From Pseudonocardia autotrophica (lineage in GTDB: Bacteria; Actinomycetota; Actinomycetes; Mycobacteriales; Pseudonocardiaceae): a DNA stretch of 33,590 bases. Numbering within the stretch: position 1 is the first letter of the stretch; every line of letters starts with the position of its first letter. The position numbers and the translations under genes were made by a program. The notes beneath the pieces are model-generated. The model saw nothing but the letters and a program-made list of their open reading frames with translations, ran no database searches and had not been told where the DNA came from. Below, piece after piece: positions 23,629 through 32,485 of this stretch. Location of the stretch: positions 1-33,590 of the forward strand of contig NZ_JNYD01000047.1 of assembly GCF_000717175.1 (NCBI RefSeq). Reading direction: 5' to 3'.

Positions 23629-24843
23629 TCACCAGGCGACGGGCAGCGCCTCCAGGCCGTAGATCGCCTTGTGCACGGCGAAGGGGACCTCGTCGTCGGC
23701 GCAGGCGAGGCGCAGGTCCGGGAAGCGGCGCAGCAGGGCCGGGAAGGCCACCCGCATCTCCATCCGCGCCAGCGGGGCGCCGAGGCAGTGGTGGATGCCG
23801 TGCCCGAACCCGACGTGCGTGCCGGCCTTGCGCGTGACGTCGAGCCGGTCGGGGTCGTCCGTCAGCGCGGGGTCCCGGTTGGCCGCGGGCAGGTTGAACG
23901 ACACGAGGTCGCCGCGGCGGATGACCGTGCCGTCGAACTCGACGTCGCGGGTCGCCAGGCGCGGCGAGCCGGAGTTCACCACGCTCAGCCAGCGCAGGAG
24001 CTCCTCGACCGCGCCGGGCACGGCGTCGGGCTCGTCGCGCACCAGCGCGAGCTGGTCGGGGTGCCGCAGCAGGGCCAGGGTGCCCAGCCCGAGCATGTTC
24101 GACGTGGTCTCGTGCCCGGCCACGAGCAGGAGGTTGGCGATCCCGACGAGCTCGGCGTTGGTGAGGTCCTCGTCGTGGTCGCGGATGAGCATGCCGAGCA
24201 TGTCCTCGCCCGGGTCCCGGCGGGCCCGGGCGACCAGGTCCTGCATGTAGGCCAGCGAGTCGGCGGCGAGGGCGGCGCGCTCGTCGTCCGGCAGGGACAC
24301 GTCGAGCTGGCGGCCGGTGCGGGCCTGGAAATCCTCCTGGTCCGCCGGCGGCACGCCCAGCAGCTCGCAGACGACCAGCGACGGGATGGGCAGGGCGTAG
24401 TGCGCGACCAGGTCCGTGGGCGGGCCGTGGCGTTCCAGCGCGTCGAGGTGCTGGTCGACGATCTCGACGATCCGCGGTTCGAGCCGCCGCATCCGGCGCA
24501 CCGTGAACTCCGGGGTGAGCATGCGGCGCAGCCGCGTGTGGTCCGGCGGGTCGAGCGCGAGCAGGTTGCCGCTGCGGTCGCCGGTGAGCTGGCGCGGGTC
24601 CCTCGTGGCGCCCCCGAGATCGGCCGGCGTCCAGCCGTTGGCGAACGACTCGGCGTCGCCGAGCATCCGCCGGACGTCGGCGTGCCGGGTGAGCAGCCAG
24701 GCCGGCGGCCCGAACGGCGTCGGAACCTGGATCAGCCCCTCCTGCGCGCGCACGGCCGCGAGGTCGGGGGCGGGCCCGAACCCGTCCCTGCGCAGGGTGA
24801 GCGGCCGGTCGGTGGCCGGGACGGAAGGCCGTGCTGAGGTCAC
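23629..24843 (-). CDS. cytochrome P450
   Basis: A 404-residue soluble bacterial P450 (CYP105-like in style). The oxygen-activation motif VAGHETTSN, the ExxR motif EELLR, and the haem loop FGHGIHHCLGAPLAR with ligand Cys353 are intact, and LLALDPPDHTRLRRML marks the C-helix. Such enzymes hydroxylate or otherwise oxidise small lipophilic molecules and need a ferredoxin, which is not encoded here. GTG 24843 is chosen for the GGAGGA eight bases upstream and because it gives the normal family length. It diverges from the MFS exporter at 25042 across a region with a repeated 18-bp motif. Confidence 0.95.
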   Translation of the reverse strand: MTSARPSVPATDRPLTLRRDGFGPAPDLAAVRAQEGLIQVPTPFGPPAWLLTRHADVRRMLGDAESFANGWTPADLGGATRDPRQLTGDRSGNLLALDPPDHTRLRRMLTPEFTVRRMRRLEPRIVEIVDQHLDALERHGPPTDLVAHYALPIPSLVVCELLGVPPADQEDFQARTGRQLDVSLPDDERAALAADSLAYMQDLVARARRDPGEDMLGMLIRDHDEDLTNAELVGIANLLLVAGHETTSNMLGLGTLALLRHPDQLALVRDEPDAVPGAVEELLRWLSVVNSGSPRLATRDVEFDGTVIRRGDLVSFNLPAANRDPALTDDPDRLDVTRKAGTHVGFGHGIHHCLGAPLARMEMRVAFPALLRRFPDLRLACADDEVPFAVHKAIYGLEALPVAW

Positions 24844-24942
24844 TGCGGGGGTCCTCCGGGTGGTGGGAGTGTTCGGGACGGGTGGGCGGACTGCACCGCG
24901 CCGGGCGGCGTCCACCAGTGAACCGCTCAGCGCACAACTGAG

Positions 24943-24960
24943 TCAACCGAGTGATTTAAA
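24943..24960 (+). promoter_or_regulatory. operator-like motif, copy 1 (P450 side)
   Basis: TCAACCGAGTGATTTAAA shares TCAA, GTGATT and AA at the same spacing with the copy at 25006. It is in the A/T-rich part of the P450/MFS intergenic region, 100 bp before the P450 start. Confidence 0.5.
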
Positions 24961-25005
24961 CTCTGCTCGCTCTGGTCGCGGCGCGCACCGTCGTGCGACT
25001 CTCCG

Positions 25006-25023
25006 TCAAACACGTGATTGAAG
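25006..25023 (+). promoter_or_regulatory. operator-like motif, copy 2 (exporter side)
   Basis: TCAAACACGTGATTGAAG. Its first 16 bases (25006-25021) are a palindrome with one mismatched pair centred on CACGTG. It ends 18 bp before the exporter GTG, so a bound protein would block expression. Its centre is 63 bp from that of copy 1, in the same orientation. Confidence 0.55.
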
Positions 25024-25041
25024 TAGCGCCCAGGGAGCCCC

Positions 25042-26787
25042 GTGACCCCCCTCCAGCCGGACCGTGCCCGCCCGGGCGCGCTCGTCCCCGTCCTGGCCTT
25101 CTCCGGGATCGTCGTCGCGCTCATGCAGACGGTGATCATCCCGCTGGTCCCCCGGCTGCCCGCCCTGCTCGGGGCGTCGTCGGCCGACACGGCGTGGGTG
25201 GTCACCGCCACCCTGCTCGCCGCCGCGGTCGCCACGCCGACGGTCGGCCGGCTCGGCGACATGTACGGCAAGCGGCGGATGCTGCTGTTGAGCCTGGTCG
25301 TGCTGGTGGCGGGCTCGGTCGTGGCCGCACTGAGCGACTCGCTCGTGCCGGCGATCATCGGCCGGGCCCTGCAAGGCCTCGCCGCCGGCGTGATCCCCCT
25401 GGGCATCAGCATCATGCGCGACGAGCTGCCCGCGGAGCGCCTCGGCTCGGCCACGGCGATGATGAGCGCCTCGCTGGGCGTCGGCGGCGCGCTCGGCCTG
25501 CCCGCCGCGGCGTTCCTGGCCGAGGAGACGGACTGGCACGTCCTGTTCTGGGTCTCCGGCGGGCTCGGCCTGGTCGCCGCCGGCCTCGTGCTCACGCTCG
25601 TCCCCGAGTCGTCCGTGCGGAGCGGGGGCCGGTTCGACGGGCTCGGCGCGCTGGGCATCTCGGTGGCGCTGCTCTGCCTGCTCCTCGGCATCTCCAAGGG
25701 CGCCGACTGGGGCTGGGCGAGCGGCAGCACGCTCGGCCTGTTCGCCGGCGCGGTGGTCGTGCTCGGTGTGTGGGGCTGGTACGAGCTGCGCCGGCCGCAG
25801 CCGCTGGTCGACCTGCGCACGCTCGCCCGCCGCCAGGTGCTGCTGACCAACATCGCCTCGGCGGTCTACGGGTTCGCGATGTTCGCGATGTCCCTGGTGC
25901 TGCCCCAGCTGCTCCAGCTGCCCGAGGCGACCGGCTTCGGGCTGGGGCAGAGCATGCTCGCCGTCGGACTCGTGATGGCGCCGAGCGGGCTGGTCATGAT
26001 GGCGATGGCACCGGTGTCGGCCCGGATCTCCCGCGTGTCGGGCCCGAAGACCACGCTGATGCTCGGCGCGCTGGTCGTCGCCGTCGGGTACGGGGTGAGC
26101 ATCCTGCTGATGTCCCAGATCTGGCACTTCGTGCTGGCCTCCAGCGTGATCGGCGCGGGCATCGGGCTCGGCTACGGCGCCATGCCCGCGCTGGTCATGG
26201 GCGCGGTCCCGCGCTCGGAGACGGCCGCCGCGAACAGCCTGAACACCCTGATGCGCTCCATCGGCACGTCCGTGTCCAGCGCCGTCGCGGGCGTGGTGCT
26301 GGCGCACATGACGGTGGAGATCGGGGGCGTGGCCCTGCCGACCCAGGACGGCTTCCGGGTCGTCCTGGCCGTCGGCGCCGGAGCCGCGCTCGTCGCGGTC
26401 CTGGTCGCCGCGTTCATCCCGGGCCGGCGGCCCGCCCCCGCACCCGTCCCGACCGGCGAGCCGCCCGTCCCCGACGGCCGGACCGTGACGGGCCGGGTCG
26501 ACGGCGTGGCCGGGCCGGTTCCCGCCCTCGTCACGGTGACGGCACACGACGCCGACGGCGCGGTCGTCGGCACCGTGCGCACCGACGCCGACGGCCGCTA
26601 CCGGCTCGACGTCCCGGCCGGGCCGCTGACCCTCGTCGCCGTCGAACACCCGGCGGTCCACGAGGCGGTGACGGTCCGGGCCGGGCTCGCGCAGCGGCAC
26701 GACATCACGCTCCCCCCGGACACGTCGGCGCCACCCGAACCGGATCCGGAACCGCTCGCCGGCGCCGTCGGGGTGGAGCTCCGGTGA
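25042..26787 (+). CDS. DHA2-type MFS exporter with C-terminal carboxypeptidase-regulatory-like domain
   Basis: A 581-residue protein. Residues 1-465 form a 14-helix major facilitator of the drug:H+ antiporter type, with GRLGDMYGKRRM after helix 2, RALQGLAAGVIPLGISI in helix 4, and GGALGLPAAAFLAEETDWHVLFW in helix 5. A Pro-rich linker leads to about 478-560, a small beta domain with TVTGRVDG, PALVTVTAHDADG, TDADGRYRLDVPAGPLTL, the pattern of the carboxypeptidase-regulatory (transthyretin-like) fold. With 14 helices, both ends should be cytoplasmic, which is unusual for that fold. GTG start at 25042 follows AGGGAG. The stop overlaps the next gene through GTGA. Confidence 0.9.
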   Translation: MTPLQPDRARPGALVPVLAFSGIVVALMQTVIIPLVPRLPALLGASSADTAWVVTATLLAAAVATPTVGRLGDMYGKRRMLLLSLVVLVAGSVVAALSDSLVPAIIGRALQGLAAGVIPLGISIMRDELPAERLGSATAMMSASLGVGGALGLPAAAFLAEETDWHVLFWVSGGLGLVAAGLVLTLVPESSVRSGGRFDGLGALGISVALLCLLLGISKGADWGWASGSTLGLFAGAVVVLGVWGWYELRRPQPLVDLRTLARRQVLLTNIASAVYGFAMFAMSLVLPQLLQLPEATGFGLGQSMLAVGLVMAPSGLVMMAMAPVSARISRVSGPKTTLMLGALVVAVGYGVSILLMSQIWHFVLASSVIGAGIGLGYGAMPALVMGAVPRSETAAANSLNTLMRSIGTSVSSAVAGVVLAHMTVEIGGVALPTQDGFRVVLAVGAGAALVAVLVAAFIPGRRPAPAPVPTGEPPVPDGRTVTGRVDGVAGPVPALVTVTAHDADGAVVGTVRTDADGRYRLDVPAGPLTLVAVEHPAVHEAVTVRAGLAQRHDITLPPDTSAPPEPDPEPLAGAVGVELR

Positions 26788-27593
26788 TCGACCCCAGCCT
26801 CGACAGGACCGCGTCGGCGCAGGTCACGGGCCGGGTCCGGACGACCGCGCGCCCGGTCCCCGACGCGACCCTCACCCTCACCGACGGCGCCGGCATCCAG
26901 GTCGCCCGCACCCGCAGCGCGGCCGACGGCGCCTTCGCGTTCCCCGGCCTGCGGCCCGGCCGGTACGTCCTGGTCGCGCACCGCAGCGGGCACCGGCCGC
27001 AGGCCACCGCAGTGGAAGCGGTGGCAGCCGTGGAGGCACTGCCTCCGGGCGGGGTGCGGCACGACGGCGGGCTGGACCTGGTGCTCGAGCCCGTCGCGAG
27101 CGTGCGGGGCAGGGTCCGGGACCCGGACACCGGGCTGCCGGTGGTCGCGGCCACCGTCGTCGCCGTGGACCCGGCCGGGGAGGTCGTCGCGTCGACGATG
27201 TCCGAGCCCGACGGCAGCTATCTGCTGGAGGGGGTCGACACCGCCGGCCCGCTCACGCTCGTCGTGGCCGCGCCGGGCGCGGACCCGGTCGCCCGCAGCG
27301 TCGAGCTCGGCGCCTCCGGTGCCGAGCAGACCGTCGACCTCGCCGTGCAGACCCTCAGCACGCTGACCGGCATCGTGACCGCGGGCGGGCGGCCGCTCCC
27401 CCGGCTCCCCCTCACGCTGCACGACCACCGCGGCCGGACCGTCGCCCACGCCCGGACGGGCGCGGACGGAACGTACCGTTTCGAGGGCGTCCCGGCCGGG
27501 AGATACACGGTCCGCAGTGCCACCAGCGGGCCGCAGGCGGCGGGGATCGGGCCGGACGACGGCGTCTGTCACCTGACCCTGACCCCCCGCTGA
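26784..27593 (+). CDS. protein of three carboxypeptidase-regulatory-like domains
   Basis: A 269-residue protein without signal peptide or membrane segment, built from about three copies of a transthyretin-like beta domain: residues 10-85 (QVTGRVRTTARPVPDATLTL ... DGAFAFPGLRPGRYVLVA), 105-185 (VRGRVRDPDTGLPVVAATV ... DGSYLLEGV) and 195-265 (LTGIVTAGGRPLPRLPLTL ... DGTYRFEGVPAGRYTV). Each has the GxV..G..P...v.l and DG.Y.f.gvpaGrY pattern. GTG 26784 overlaps the exporter stop, so both are made together, and the same domain ends the exporter. A cytoplasmic binding or scaffold partner of the exporter is a reasonable guess, without precedent known to me. Confidence 0.85.
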   Translation: MIDPSLDRTASAQVTGRVRTTARPVPDATLTLTDGAGIQVARTRSAADGAFAFPGLRPGRYVLVAHRSGHRPQATAVEAVAAVEALPPGGVRHDGGLDLVLEPVASVRGRVRDPDTGLPVVAATVVAVDPAGEVVASTMSEPDGSYLLEGVDTAGPLTLVVAAPGADPVARSVELGASGAEQTVDLAVQTLSTLTGIVTAGGRPLPRLPLTLHDHRGRTVAHARTGADGTYRFEGVPAGRYTVRSATSGPQAAGIGPDDGVCHLTLTPR

Positions 27594-27622
27594 CCCGCCG
27601 CGGGCGGAGCCACACGACTCTG

Positions 27623-27686
27623 GGTGATCGGCCTGGCCACGGGGCGTGAACCATCCGCCGAAAGGGATGACCTCGGGCCGATCACC
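27623..27686. repeat. 11-bp perfect inverted repeat before FUSC gene
   Basis: GGTGATCGGCC (27623-27633) and its exact complement GGCCGATCACC (27676-27686) are 42 bp apart, just upstream of the more likely start of the FUSC gene at 27702. Either a paired operator or a leader hairpin. Confidence 0.5.
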
Positions 27687-27701
27687 TGGTCTGCTCGGCA
27701 C

Positions 27702-28790
27702 GTGCCGGTGCTCCGCGACCTCCACCCGTGGGGCGCCGTGCGGGCCGCCCTGCCCCGCGAGGGCCCGTCGGTGGTCCGGATCGTGGTCGCCGCGGCGGTG
27801 AGCTGGCAGGTCTGCGTGTGGCTCGGCGCGACCCAGCCACCGGTCTACGCGGTGGTCGTCCCGCTCGTGGCCATCCGGGACGCGCCGGGCTCCGCGCTCA
27901 ACGTCTCGCTGGCCCGGCTCGTGGGGGTGGTCGCCGGGCTCGCCGTGGGCATCGGGGTGCTGGCGTGGCTCCGGCCGTCGGCGCTCACGGTGGCACTGGT
28001 CCTCGCCGTGGCGCTCGCGATCGGGATGGTGCTGCGCATCGGCGACACGCTGAACGTCCAGGTCGCGGTGTCCGCGCTGCTCGTCTTCGCGAACTCCGAT
28101 CCCTCGTCCTACGCCGTGGCCCGGCTGTGGGAGACCGCGGTCGGGGCGGTGGTCACCGTCGTCCTGTCGCCGCTGCTGCTGCCGACGAACCCGGCGCGGA
28201 CCTTCGTCGCCGCGCTGCGCGGGGTCGCCGACGGCGCGGCCGAGGACCTGCTCCTGGCCGCGGACCTGCCGGTCGATCCGGCGGACCCGGCCCGCGAGGA
28301 CCTGGCGGCCCGGCTGACCGACCGGTCCCACCGGCGCGACGACGCCGCCCGCCAGCTCCCTGGCCAGCTCGCCTCGGCGCGGCGGGCGGTGCGCCTCCAC
28401 CCGCTCTGGCGCCGCCGTCACACCGCCGAGCTGGCGGTGCTGGAGGAGCCGGCGGCCGCGGCGCCGGAGATCACGGAGCTGGTGCGTACTCACGTCACCG
28501 ACGTCGTCGAGCTGGGCAGACGCCCGGACACCTGCGCCTGGTGGGCCGGCACGGCGCCGCGGACCCGGGCCGTCGTGCGGCCGCTCGCCGACGCCGTCGC
28601 GGCCGGTCTGAAGGGCACCCCCGATCGCGGCGCACTCGCCGAGGCCGCCGCGGCCGTGGACGCGCACGCGGCGGCGGACCACTCGGCGTTGGGAGGCCTG
28701 ATCCGGCGCCCGCTGCGGCGCGCCGAGCGGGTGCTCACCGCCCTCGCCGGGCCCGACCGGCCCGCCGGCAGGGGTGGCTCCGGGCCGTGA
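27702..28790 (+). CDS. FUSC-family (aromatic acid exporter-like) membrane protein
   Basis: About 362 residues. The N-terminal half holds four to six closely spaced helices (VVRIVVAAAVSWQVCVWLGA, VYAVVVPLVAIR, LVGVVAGLAVGIGVLAWL, LTVALVLAVALAIGMVLRIG and others), including the family-like segment LWETAVGAVVTVVLSPLLLPTNP. The C-terminal half (about 175-362) is a soluble, Ala/Arg-rich helical domain. This is the half-size FUSC/ArAE arrangement. The substrate is unknown; family members export aromatic acids or are involved in envelope functions. GTG 27702 (VPVLRDLHPWG) is preferred because the longer start at 27624 lies inside an inverted repeat. Neither has a good ribosome site. Confidence 0.82.
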   Translation: MPVLRDLHPWGAVRAALPREGPSVVRIVVAAAVSWQVCVWLGATQPPVYAVVVPLVAIRDAPGSALNVSLARLVGVVAGLAVGIGVLAWLRPSALTVALVLAVALAIGMVLRIGDTLNVQVAVSALLVFANSDPSSYAVARLWETAVGAVVTVVLSPLLLPTNPARTFVAALRGVADGAAEDLLLAADLPVDPADPAREDLAARLTDRSHRRDDAARQLPGQLASARRAVRLHPLWRRRHTAELAVLEEPAAAAPEITELVRTHVTDVVELGRRPDTCAWWAGTAPRTRAVVRPLADAVAAGLKGTPDRGALAEAAAAVDAHAAADHSALGGLIRRPLRRAERVLTALAGPDRPAGRGGSGP

Positions 28791-28795
28791 CACCC

Positions 28796-28827
28796 GGGAT
28801 GGCGCCGGCGCCCTCCGGCGCCATCCC
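28796..28827 (+). terminator. hairpin after FUSC gene
   Basis: GGGATGGCGCCGG (28796-28808) and CCGGCGCCATCCC (28815-28827) form a perfect 13-bp stem with a 6-nt loop, starting 5 bp after the FUSC stop. It lacks a T-run, but position and stability fit a terminator. Confidence 0.8.
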
Positions 28828-28943
28828 GCCGACCCCCTCCGACCCCCCCGGTTGTGGTCTACATCACTGAGCCGGGCGGTTCAACGCAACGGGGGTTGCG
28901 CCTTCGCGGTCGCGAGGACGGGGCGGGCTGGCACGATGCCCGT

Positions 28944-29750
28944 ATGGGCACGGCGCTGCGGCTGGTGGTCGGCCTGGTCGTGGTCGTCGCCGTGGCGGTC
29001 GCGCTGCTGTGGGCGATCCAGCGACGACTCGTGTTCCTGCCCGGCGGGGCGCCGTCCGTCGCGCCGGAGCAGGTGCTGGCCGGCGGGAGCCCGCTGGCGG
29101 TCCCGACCGCGGACGGGCTCGTCCTCGCGGCCTGGCACGCGCCCGCCACCGGCCCGTCCCGCGGCGTCACCGTGCTGGTGCTGCCGGGCAACGCCGGCAG
29201 CCGCGCCGATCGCGTGCCGCTCGCCGAGGCGCTCACGGCCCGGGGGCTCGACGTCGTGCTGCTGGACTACCGCGGCTACGGCGGCAACCCGGGATCGCCC
29301 AGCGAGGAGGGACTGGCGGCCGACGCCCTGGCCGCGCACCGGTACCTCACCGGACACCGCGGCATCGACCCGTCGCGGCTCGTGGTGCTGGGCGAGAGCA
29401 TCGGTGCGGCGGTCGCGACCCGGCTCGCACAGGAGCGGCCGGTCCGGGCGGTGGTCCTGCGCAGCCCGTTCACCGAGCTCGCCGACGTGGCCGCGGAGCA
29501 GTACCCGTTCCTGCCGGTCCGGACCCTGCTGCGCGACCGGTTCCCGGTCGTCACGACGGTCGGTTCGGTGGCCGCCCCGGTCACGGTGGTGGCCGGCGGC
29601 GCGGACGAGATCGTGCCCGTGGAGCAGAGCAGGGCGGTCGCCGCGGCCGCCGGCAGCGCCGCGGTCGAGGTGCCGGGCGCGCGCCACAACGACCCGGACC
29701 TCGGCTACGGGCCCCCGCTGGTCGACGCCGTCGTGCGGGCGGCCGGCTGA
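28944..29750 (+). CDS. alpha/beta hydrolase, membrane-anchored
   Basis: A 268-residue alpha/beta hydrolase of the BEM46/YfhR-like group. One N-terminal helix (about 4-25) anchors it, followed by RRLVFLPGG, the oxyanion region LVLPGNAGSRADR, LLDYRGYGGNPGSPSEEGL and the nucleophile elbow GESIG with S152. D221 in GGADEIVP and H248 in GARHNDPD complete a plausible triad. Substrate unknown (serine esterase or thioesterase). ATG 28944 is chosen because the helix begins there; the upstream extension from 28854 is not conserved-looking. No ribosome site is obvious. Confidence 0.9.
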   Translation: MGTALRLVVGLVVVVAVAVALLWAIQRRLVFLPGGAPSVAPEQVLAGGSPLAVPTADGLVLAAWHAPATGPSRGVTVLVLPGNAGSRADRVPLAEALTARGLDVVLLDYRGYGGNPGSPSEEGLAADALAAHRYLTGHRGIDPSRLVVLGESIGAAVATRLAQERPVRAVVLRSPFTELADVAAEQYPFLPVRTLLRDRFPVVTTVGSVAAPVTVVAGGADEIVPVEQSRAVAAAAGSAAVEVPGARHNDPDLGYGPPLVDAVVRAAG

Positions 29751-29762
29751 CCCTCCCGCAGG

Positions 29763-30065
29763 TCACCGGCGGCAGCGGACCACCCGGACGAACACGAGCA
29801 CCATGATCACGAAGGCGATGCCCACGGCGAGCCCCAGGACCGGTCCGCCCGCGATCGCGGCCTCGGCGGTCATGCCGCACAGGATGAGCAGGCCGACCAC
29901 CGCGGCCACCCGGTCCGCCCGGTGCATCGCGACGTCGCCGGTGGGCCCTGGCGGCCCGGGCGGCGCGGCTTCCCGGGGGCGGCCCGTCAGGCTCTGTTCG
30001 AGGCGGGCCAGGATGCGCCGCTCGCGCGCGGTCAGCGGGCGCACGCCCCGGTCGTCGAGGGTCAT
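29763..30065 (-). CDS. DUF3040 domain membrane protein
   Basis: A 100-residue protein with PLTARERRILARLEQSL at the N-terminus, the recognition pattern of actinobacterial DUF3040 proteins, and two hydrophobic helices (about 52-68 and 73-95). Function unknown. ATG 30065 has GGGGAGG seven bases upstream. It lies 55 bp downstream of ctaD on the same strand and converges with the hydrolase gene (12-bp gap). Confidence 0.88.
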   Translation of the reverse strand: MTLDDRGVRPLTARERRILARLEQSLTGRPREAAPPGPPGPTGDVAMHRADRVAAVVGLLILCGMTAEAAIAGGPVLGLAVGIAFVIMVLVFVRVVRCRR

Positions 30066-30120
30066 CGTCGCCTCCCCGACACTCGGATCGGTCGGCTCCG
30101 GTGGTGCGGAGCCGTTGTCG

Positions 30121-31875
30121 TCAGCGTGAGCGCGGGTCCTCGTCCGGCTGCTGCTCACGCCCCACGGTCTGCGCGACGTGCTCCGAGGGCGCCGCGTGTC
30201 CCCCGCTGTGCGCCTCGGCCCGCGCCCGTTCCACGAGGTGCGGGTAGTGCAGCTCGAAGGCGGGCCGCTCCGAGCGGATCCGCGGCAGCTCGGTGAAGTT
30301 GTGCCGCGGCGGCGGGCAGCTGGTGGCCCACTCCAGAGAGTTCCCGAAGCCCCACGGGTCGTCGACGGTCACCACCCGGCCGTAGCGGTAGCTGTGGAAG
30401 ACGTTCCAGATGAACGGCAGGATCGAGAACCCCAGCACGAACGCGCCGATCGACGAGACCATGTTCAGGGCCGTGAACCCGTCCGTCGGCAGGTAGTCCA
30501 CGTAGCGGCGCGGCATGCCCTCGTTGCCCAGCCAGTGCTGCACCAGGAACGTCGTGTGGAAGCCGATGAAGGTGAGCCAGAAGTGGAACTTGCCCACCGT
30601 CTCGTCGAGCATCCGGCCCGTCATCTTCGGGAACCAGAAGTAGATCCCGCCGTAGGTCGCGAACACGATCGTGCCGAACAGCACGTAGTGGAAGTGCGCC
30701 ACCACGAAGTACGTGTCCGAGACCATGAAGTCGATCGGCGGCGAGGCCAGCAGCACGCCCGTGACCCCGCCGAACAGGAAGGTGGCCAGGAAGCCCAGGG
30801 CGAACAGCATCGGCGTCTCGAAGGTCAGCTTGCCCCGCCACATCGTGCCGATCCAGTTCACGAACTTGATGCCCGTCGGGATCGCGATGAGCAACGTCGT
30901 GAACGAGAAGAAGGCGAGCAGCACCGCGCCGGTGGCGTACATGTGGTGCGCCCACACCGCCGCCGAGAGGAAACCGATCGCGATCGTGGCGAACACGAGG
31001 GTCTTGTAGCCGAAGATCGGCTTGCGGCTGAACACCGGGAAGATCTCCGTGACGATCCCGAAGAACGGCAGCGCCACGATGTAGACCTCGGGATGGCCGA
31101 AGAACCAGAACAGGTGCTGCCAGAGGATCGCCCCGCCGTTGGCCGGGTCGAACACGTGGGCGCCGAGGTGCCGGTCCATCAGCAGCCCGAACAACGCCGA
31201 GGTGAGGACGGGGAAGGCGATCAGGACCAGCAGCGCCGTCACGAAGATGTTCCACGTGAAGATCGGCATCCGGAACATCGTCATCCCGGGCGCGCGCAGG
31301 CAGATGATCGTGGTGATGAAGTTGACGCCGCCGAGGATCGTCCCCAGACCGGCGACGATCAGCCCGCCGAGCCACAGGTCGCCGCCCGCCCCCGGCGAGC
31401 GGATGGCGTCGGACAACGGGGTGTAGGCGAACCACCCGAAGTCCGCCGCGCCGCCGGGCGTGAGGAAGCCGGACATGACGATCAGTCCGCCGAACAGGAA
31501 GAGCCAGTAGGAGAAGGCATTCAGCCGCGGGAAGGCGACATCGGGCGCGCCGATCTGCAGCGGCACGATGTAGTTCGCGAAGCCGAACAGGATCGGCGTG
31601 GCGTAGAGCAGCAGCATGATCGTGCCGTGCATCGTGAACAGCTGGTTGTACTGCTCGCTCGACAGGAACTGCTGTCCGGGCCGGGCCAGCTCCGCGCGGA
31701 TCAGCAGCGCCATCGCGCCACCCGCCATGAAGAAGCCGAACGACGTGACCAGGTACAGGATCGCGATGTCCTTGGGGTCCGTCGTCTTGAGCATCTTGAG
31801 GAACGTCGACCCCTTGCCCGTGCGTCGCGCGGGGTAGGGCCGGGTCTCGATCGGGCGCGGCGCAACTGCGGTCAT
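30121..31875 (-). CDS. ctaD: cytochrome c oxidase subunit I
   Basis: A 584-residue, 12-helix haem-copper oxidase subunit I, the catalytic subunit of the aa3-type terminal oxidase reducing O2 to water in the membrane. Ligand motifs are complete: the low-spin haem His in [11 protein letters not shown], the CuB His with cross-linked Tyr in [13 protein letters not shown], the CuB pair in [10 protein letters not shown], and the haem a3/a pair in [10 protein letters not shown]. The ATG at 31875 follows GAGGGGGAGCG; the frame extends upstream to 32079 only by chance and overlaps the divergent globin. No other oxidase subunit is in the window, as is usual for actinobacterial ctaD. Confidence 0.97.
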   Translation of the reverse strand: MTAVAPRPIETRPYPARRTGKGSTFLKMLKTTDPKDIAILYLVTSFGFFMAGGAMALLIRAELARPGQQFLSSEQYNQLFTMHGTIMLLLYATPILFGFANYIVPLQIGAPDVAFPRLNAFSYWLFLFGGLIVMSGFLTPGGAADFGWFAYTPLSDAIRSPGAGGDLWLGGLIVAGLGTILGGVNFITTIICLRAPGMTMFRMPIFTWNIFVTALLVLIAFPVLTSALFGLLMDRHLGAHVFDPANGGAILWQHLFWFFGHPEVYIVALPFFGIVTEIFPVFSRKPIFGYKTLVFATIAIGFLSAAVWAHHMYATGAVLLAFFSFTTLLIAIPTGIKFVNWIGTMWRGKLTFETPMLFALGFLATFLFGGVTGVLLASPPIDFMVSDTYFVVAHFHYVLFGTIVFATYGGIYFWFPKMTGRMLDETVGKFHFWLTFIGFHTTFLVQHWLGNEGMPRRYVDYLPTDGFTALNMVSSIGAFVLGFSILPFIWNVFHSYRYGRVVTVDDPWGFGNSLEWATSCPPPRHNFTELPRIRSERPAFELHYPHLVERARAEAHSGGHAAPSEHVAQTVGREQQPDEDPRSR

Positions 31876-31983
31876 CGCTCCCCCTCGGCGGCGGTGCCGG
31901 TTAGGTGGGCGACCACCGTACTGCGGTTCGGACCTGCCCGGATAGGGCCGACCGGCAGCGCCGGCCGGAAACCCTCTTCCCCG

Positions 31984-32010
31984 TGCAATGAATCTGATTA
32001 CCTTGTTGCA
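31984..32010. promoter_or_regulatory. nested inverted repeats before the globin gene
   Basis: TGCAA (31984-31988) and TTGCA (32006-32010) flank AATCTGATT (31991-31999), itself a 9-bp palindrome with a central T. This unusually A/T-rich 27-bp block directly abuts the globin ATG at 32012 and lies in the divergent ctaD/globin region, so it may be an operator, a core promoter or both. Confidence 0.4.
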
Positions 32011-32011
32011 G

Positions 32012-32485
32012 ATGACTGACGCCACCATTCCCACCCTGCACGCCTGGGCCGGGGGCGACGCCGCCTTCCGGAAGCTCATCGACGCCTTCTACGACCGGGT
32101 CGAGCGCGACGACCTCCTCGCCCCCTTCTTCCCCGGCGGCGTCTCCGAGGCCCACCGCAGCCACGTCACCACGTGGTGGATCGAGGTGTTCGGCGGCGAG
32201 CCCGGCTACACCCGCGAGCACGGCGGCTACGAGGCGATGCTCGCCCACCACCGCGACCTCGGCATCACCCCCGAGCAGCGTTTCCGCTTCGCGTCCCTGA
32301 TGAGCCTCGCCGCCGACGACGCCGGCCTCCCGGACGACCCCGAGTTCCGCGCCGCCTTCGTCGGCTACGTGGAATGGGGCACACGGCTGGCCCTGCACAA
32401 CTCCCGCCCCGGCGCCGACGACGTCGTCGCCCACGCCCCCGTCCCCCGGTGGGGGTGGGGGGTGGCCCCGCCGTACCAGCCCTGA
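32012..32485 (+). CDS. group II truncated haemoglobin
   Basis: A 157-residue globin of the trHbO-like (group II) class. Features are [22 protein letters not shown] (B-helix Tyr), [17 protein letters not shown], the proximal His in [24 protein letters not shown], and a C-terminal [13 protein letters not shown] that recurs in actinobacterial members. Such proteins bind O2 or NO, with roles in oxygen chemistry or NO protection. ATG 32012 gives the usual length; an ATG at 31988 would add eight residues and cover the A/T-rich block. It diverges from ctaD, suggesting linked control of two haem-O2 proteins. Confidence 0.9.
   Translation: MTDATIPTLHAWAGGDAAFRKLIDAFYDRVERDDLLAPFFPGGVSEAHRSHVTTWWIEVFGGEPGYTREHGGYEAMLAHHRDLGITPEQRFRFASLMSLAADDAGLPDDPEFRAAFVGYVEWGTRLALHNSRPGADDVVAHAPVPRWGWGVAPPYQP

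Noticed and set aside
32430..32470. C-rich/G-rich hairpin at the end of the globin gene
   Set aside because: It lies within the conserved C-terminal codons ([11 protein letters not shown]) and the pairing is imperfect, so it is not called a terminator.
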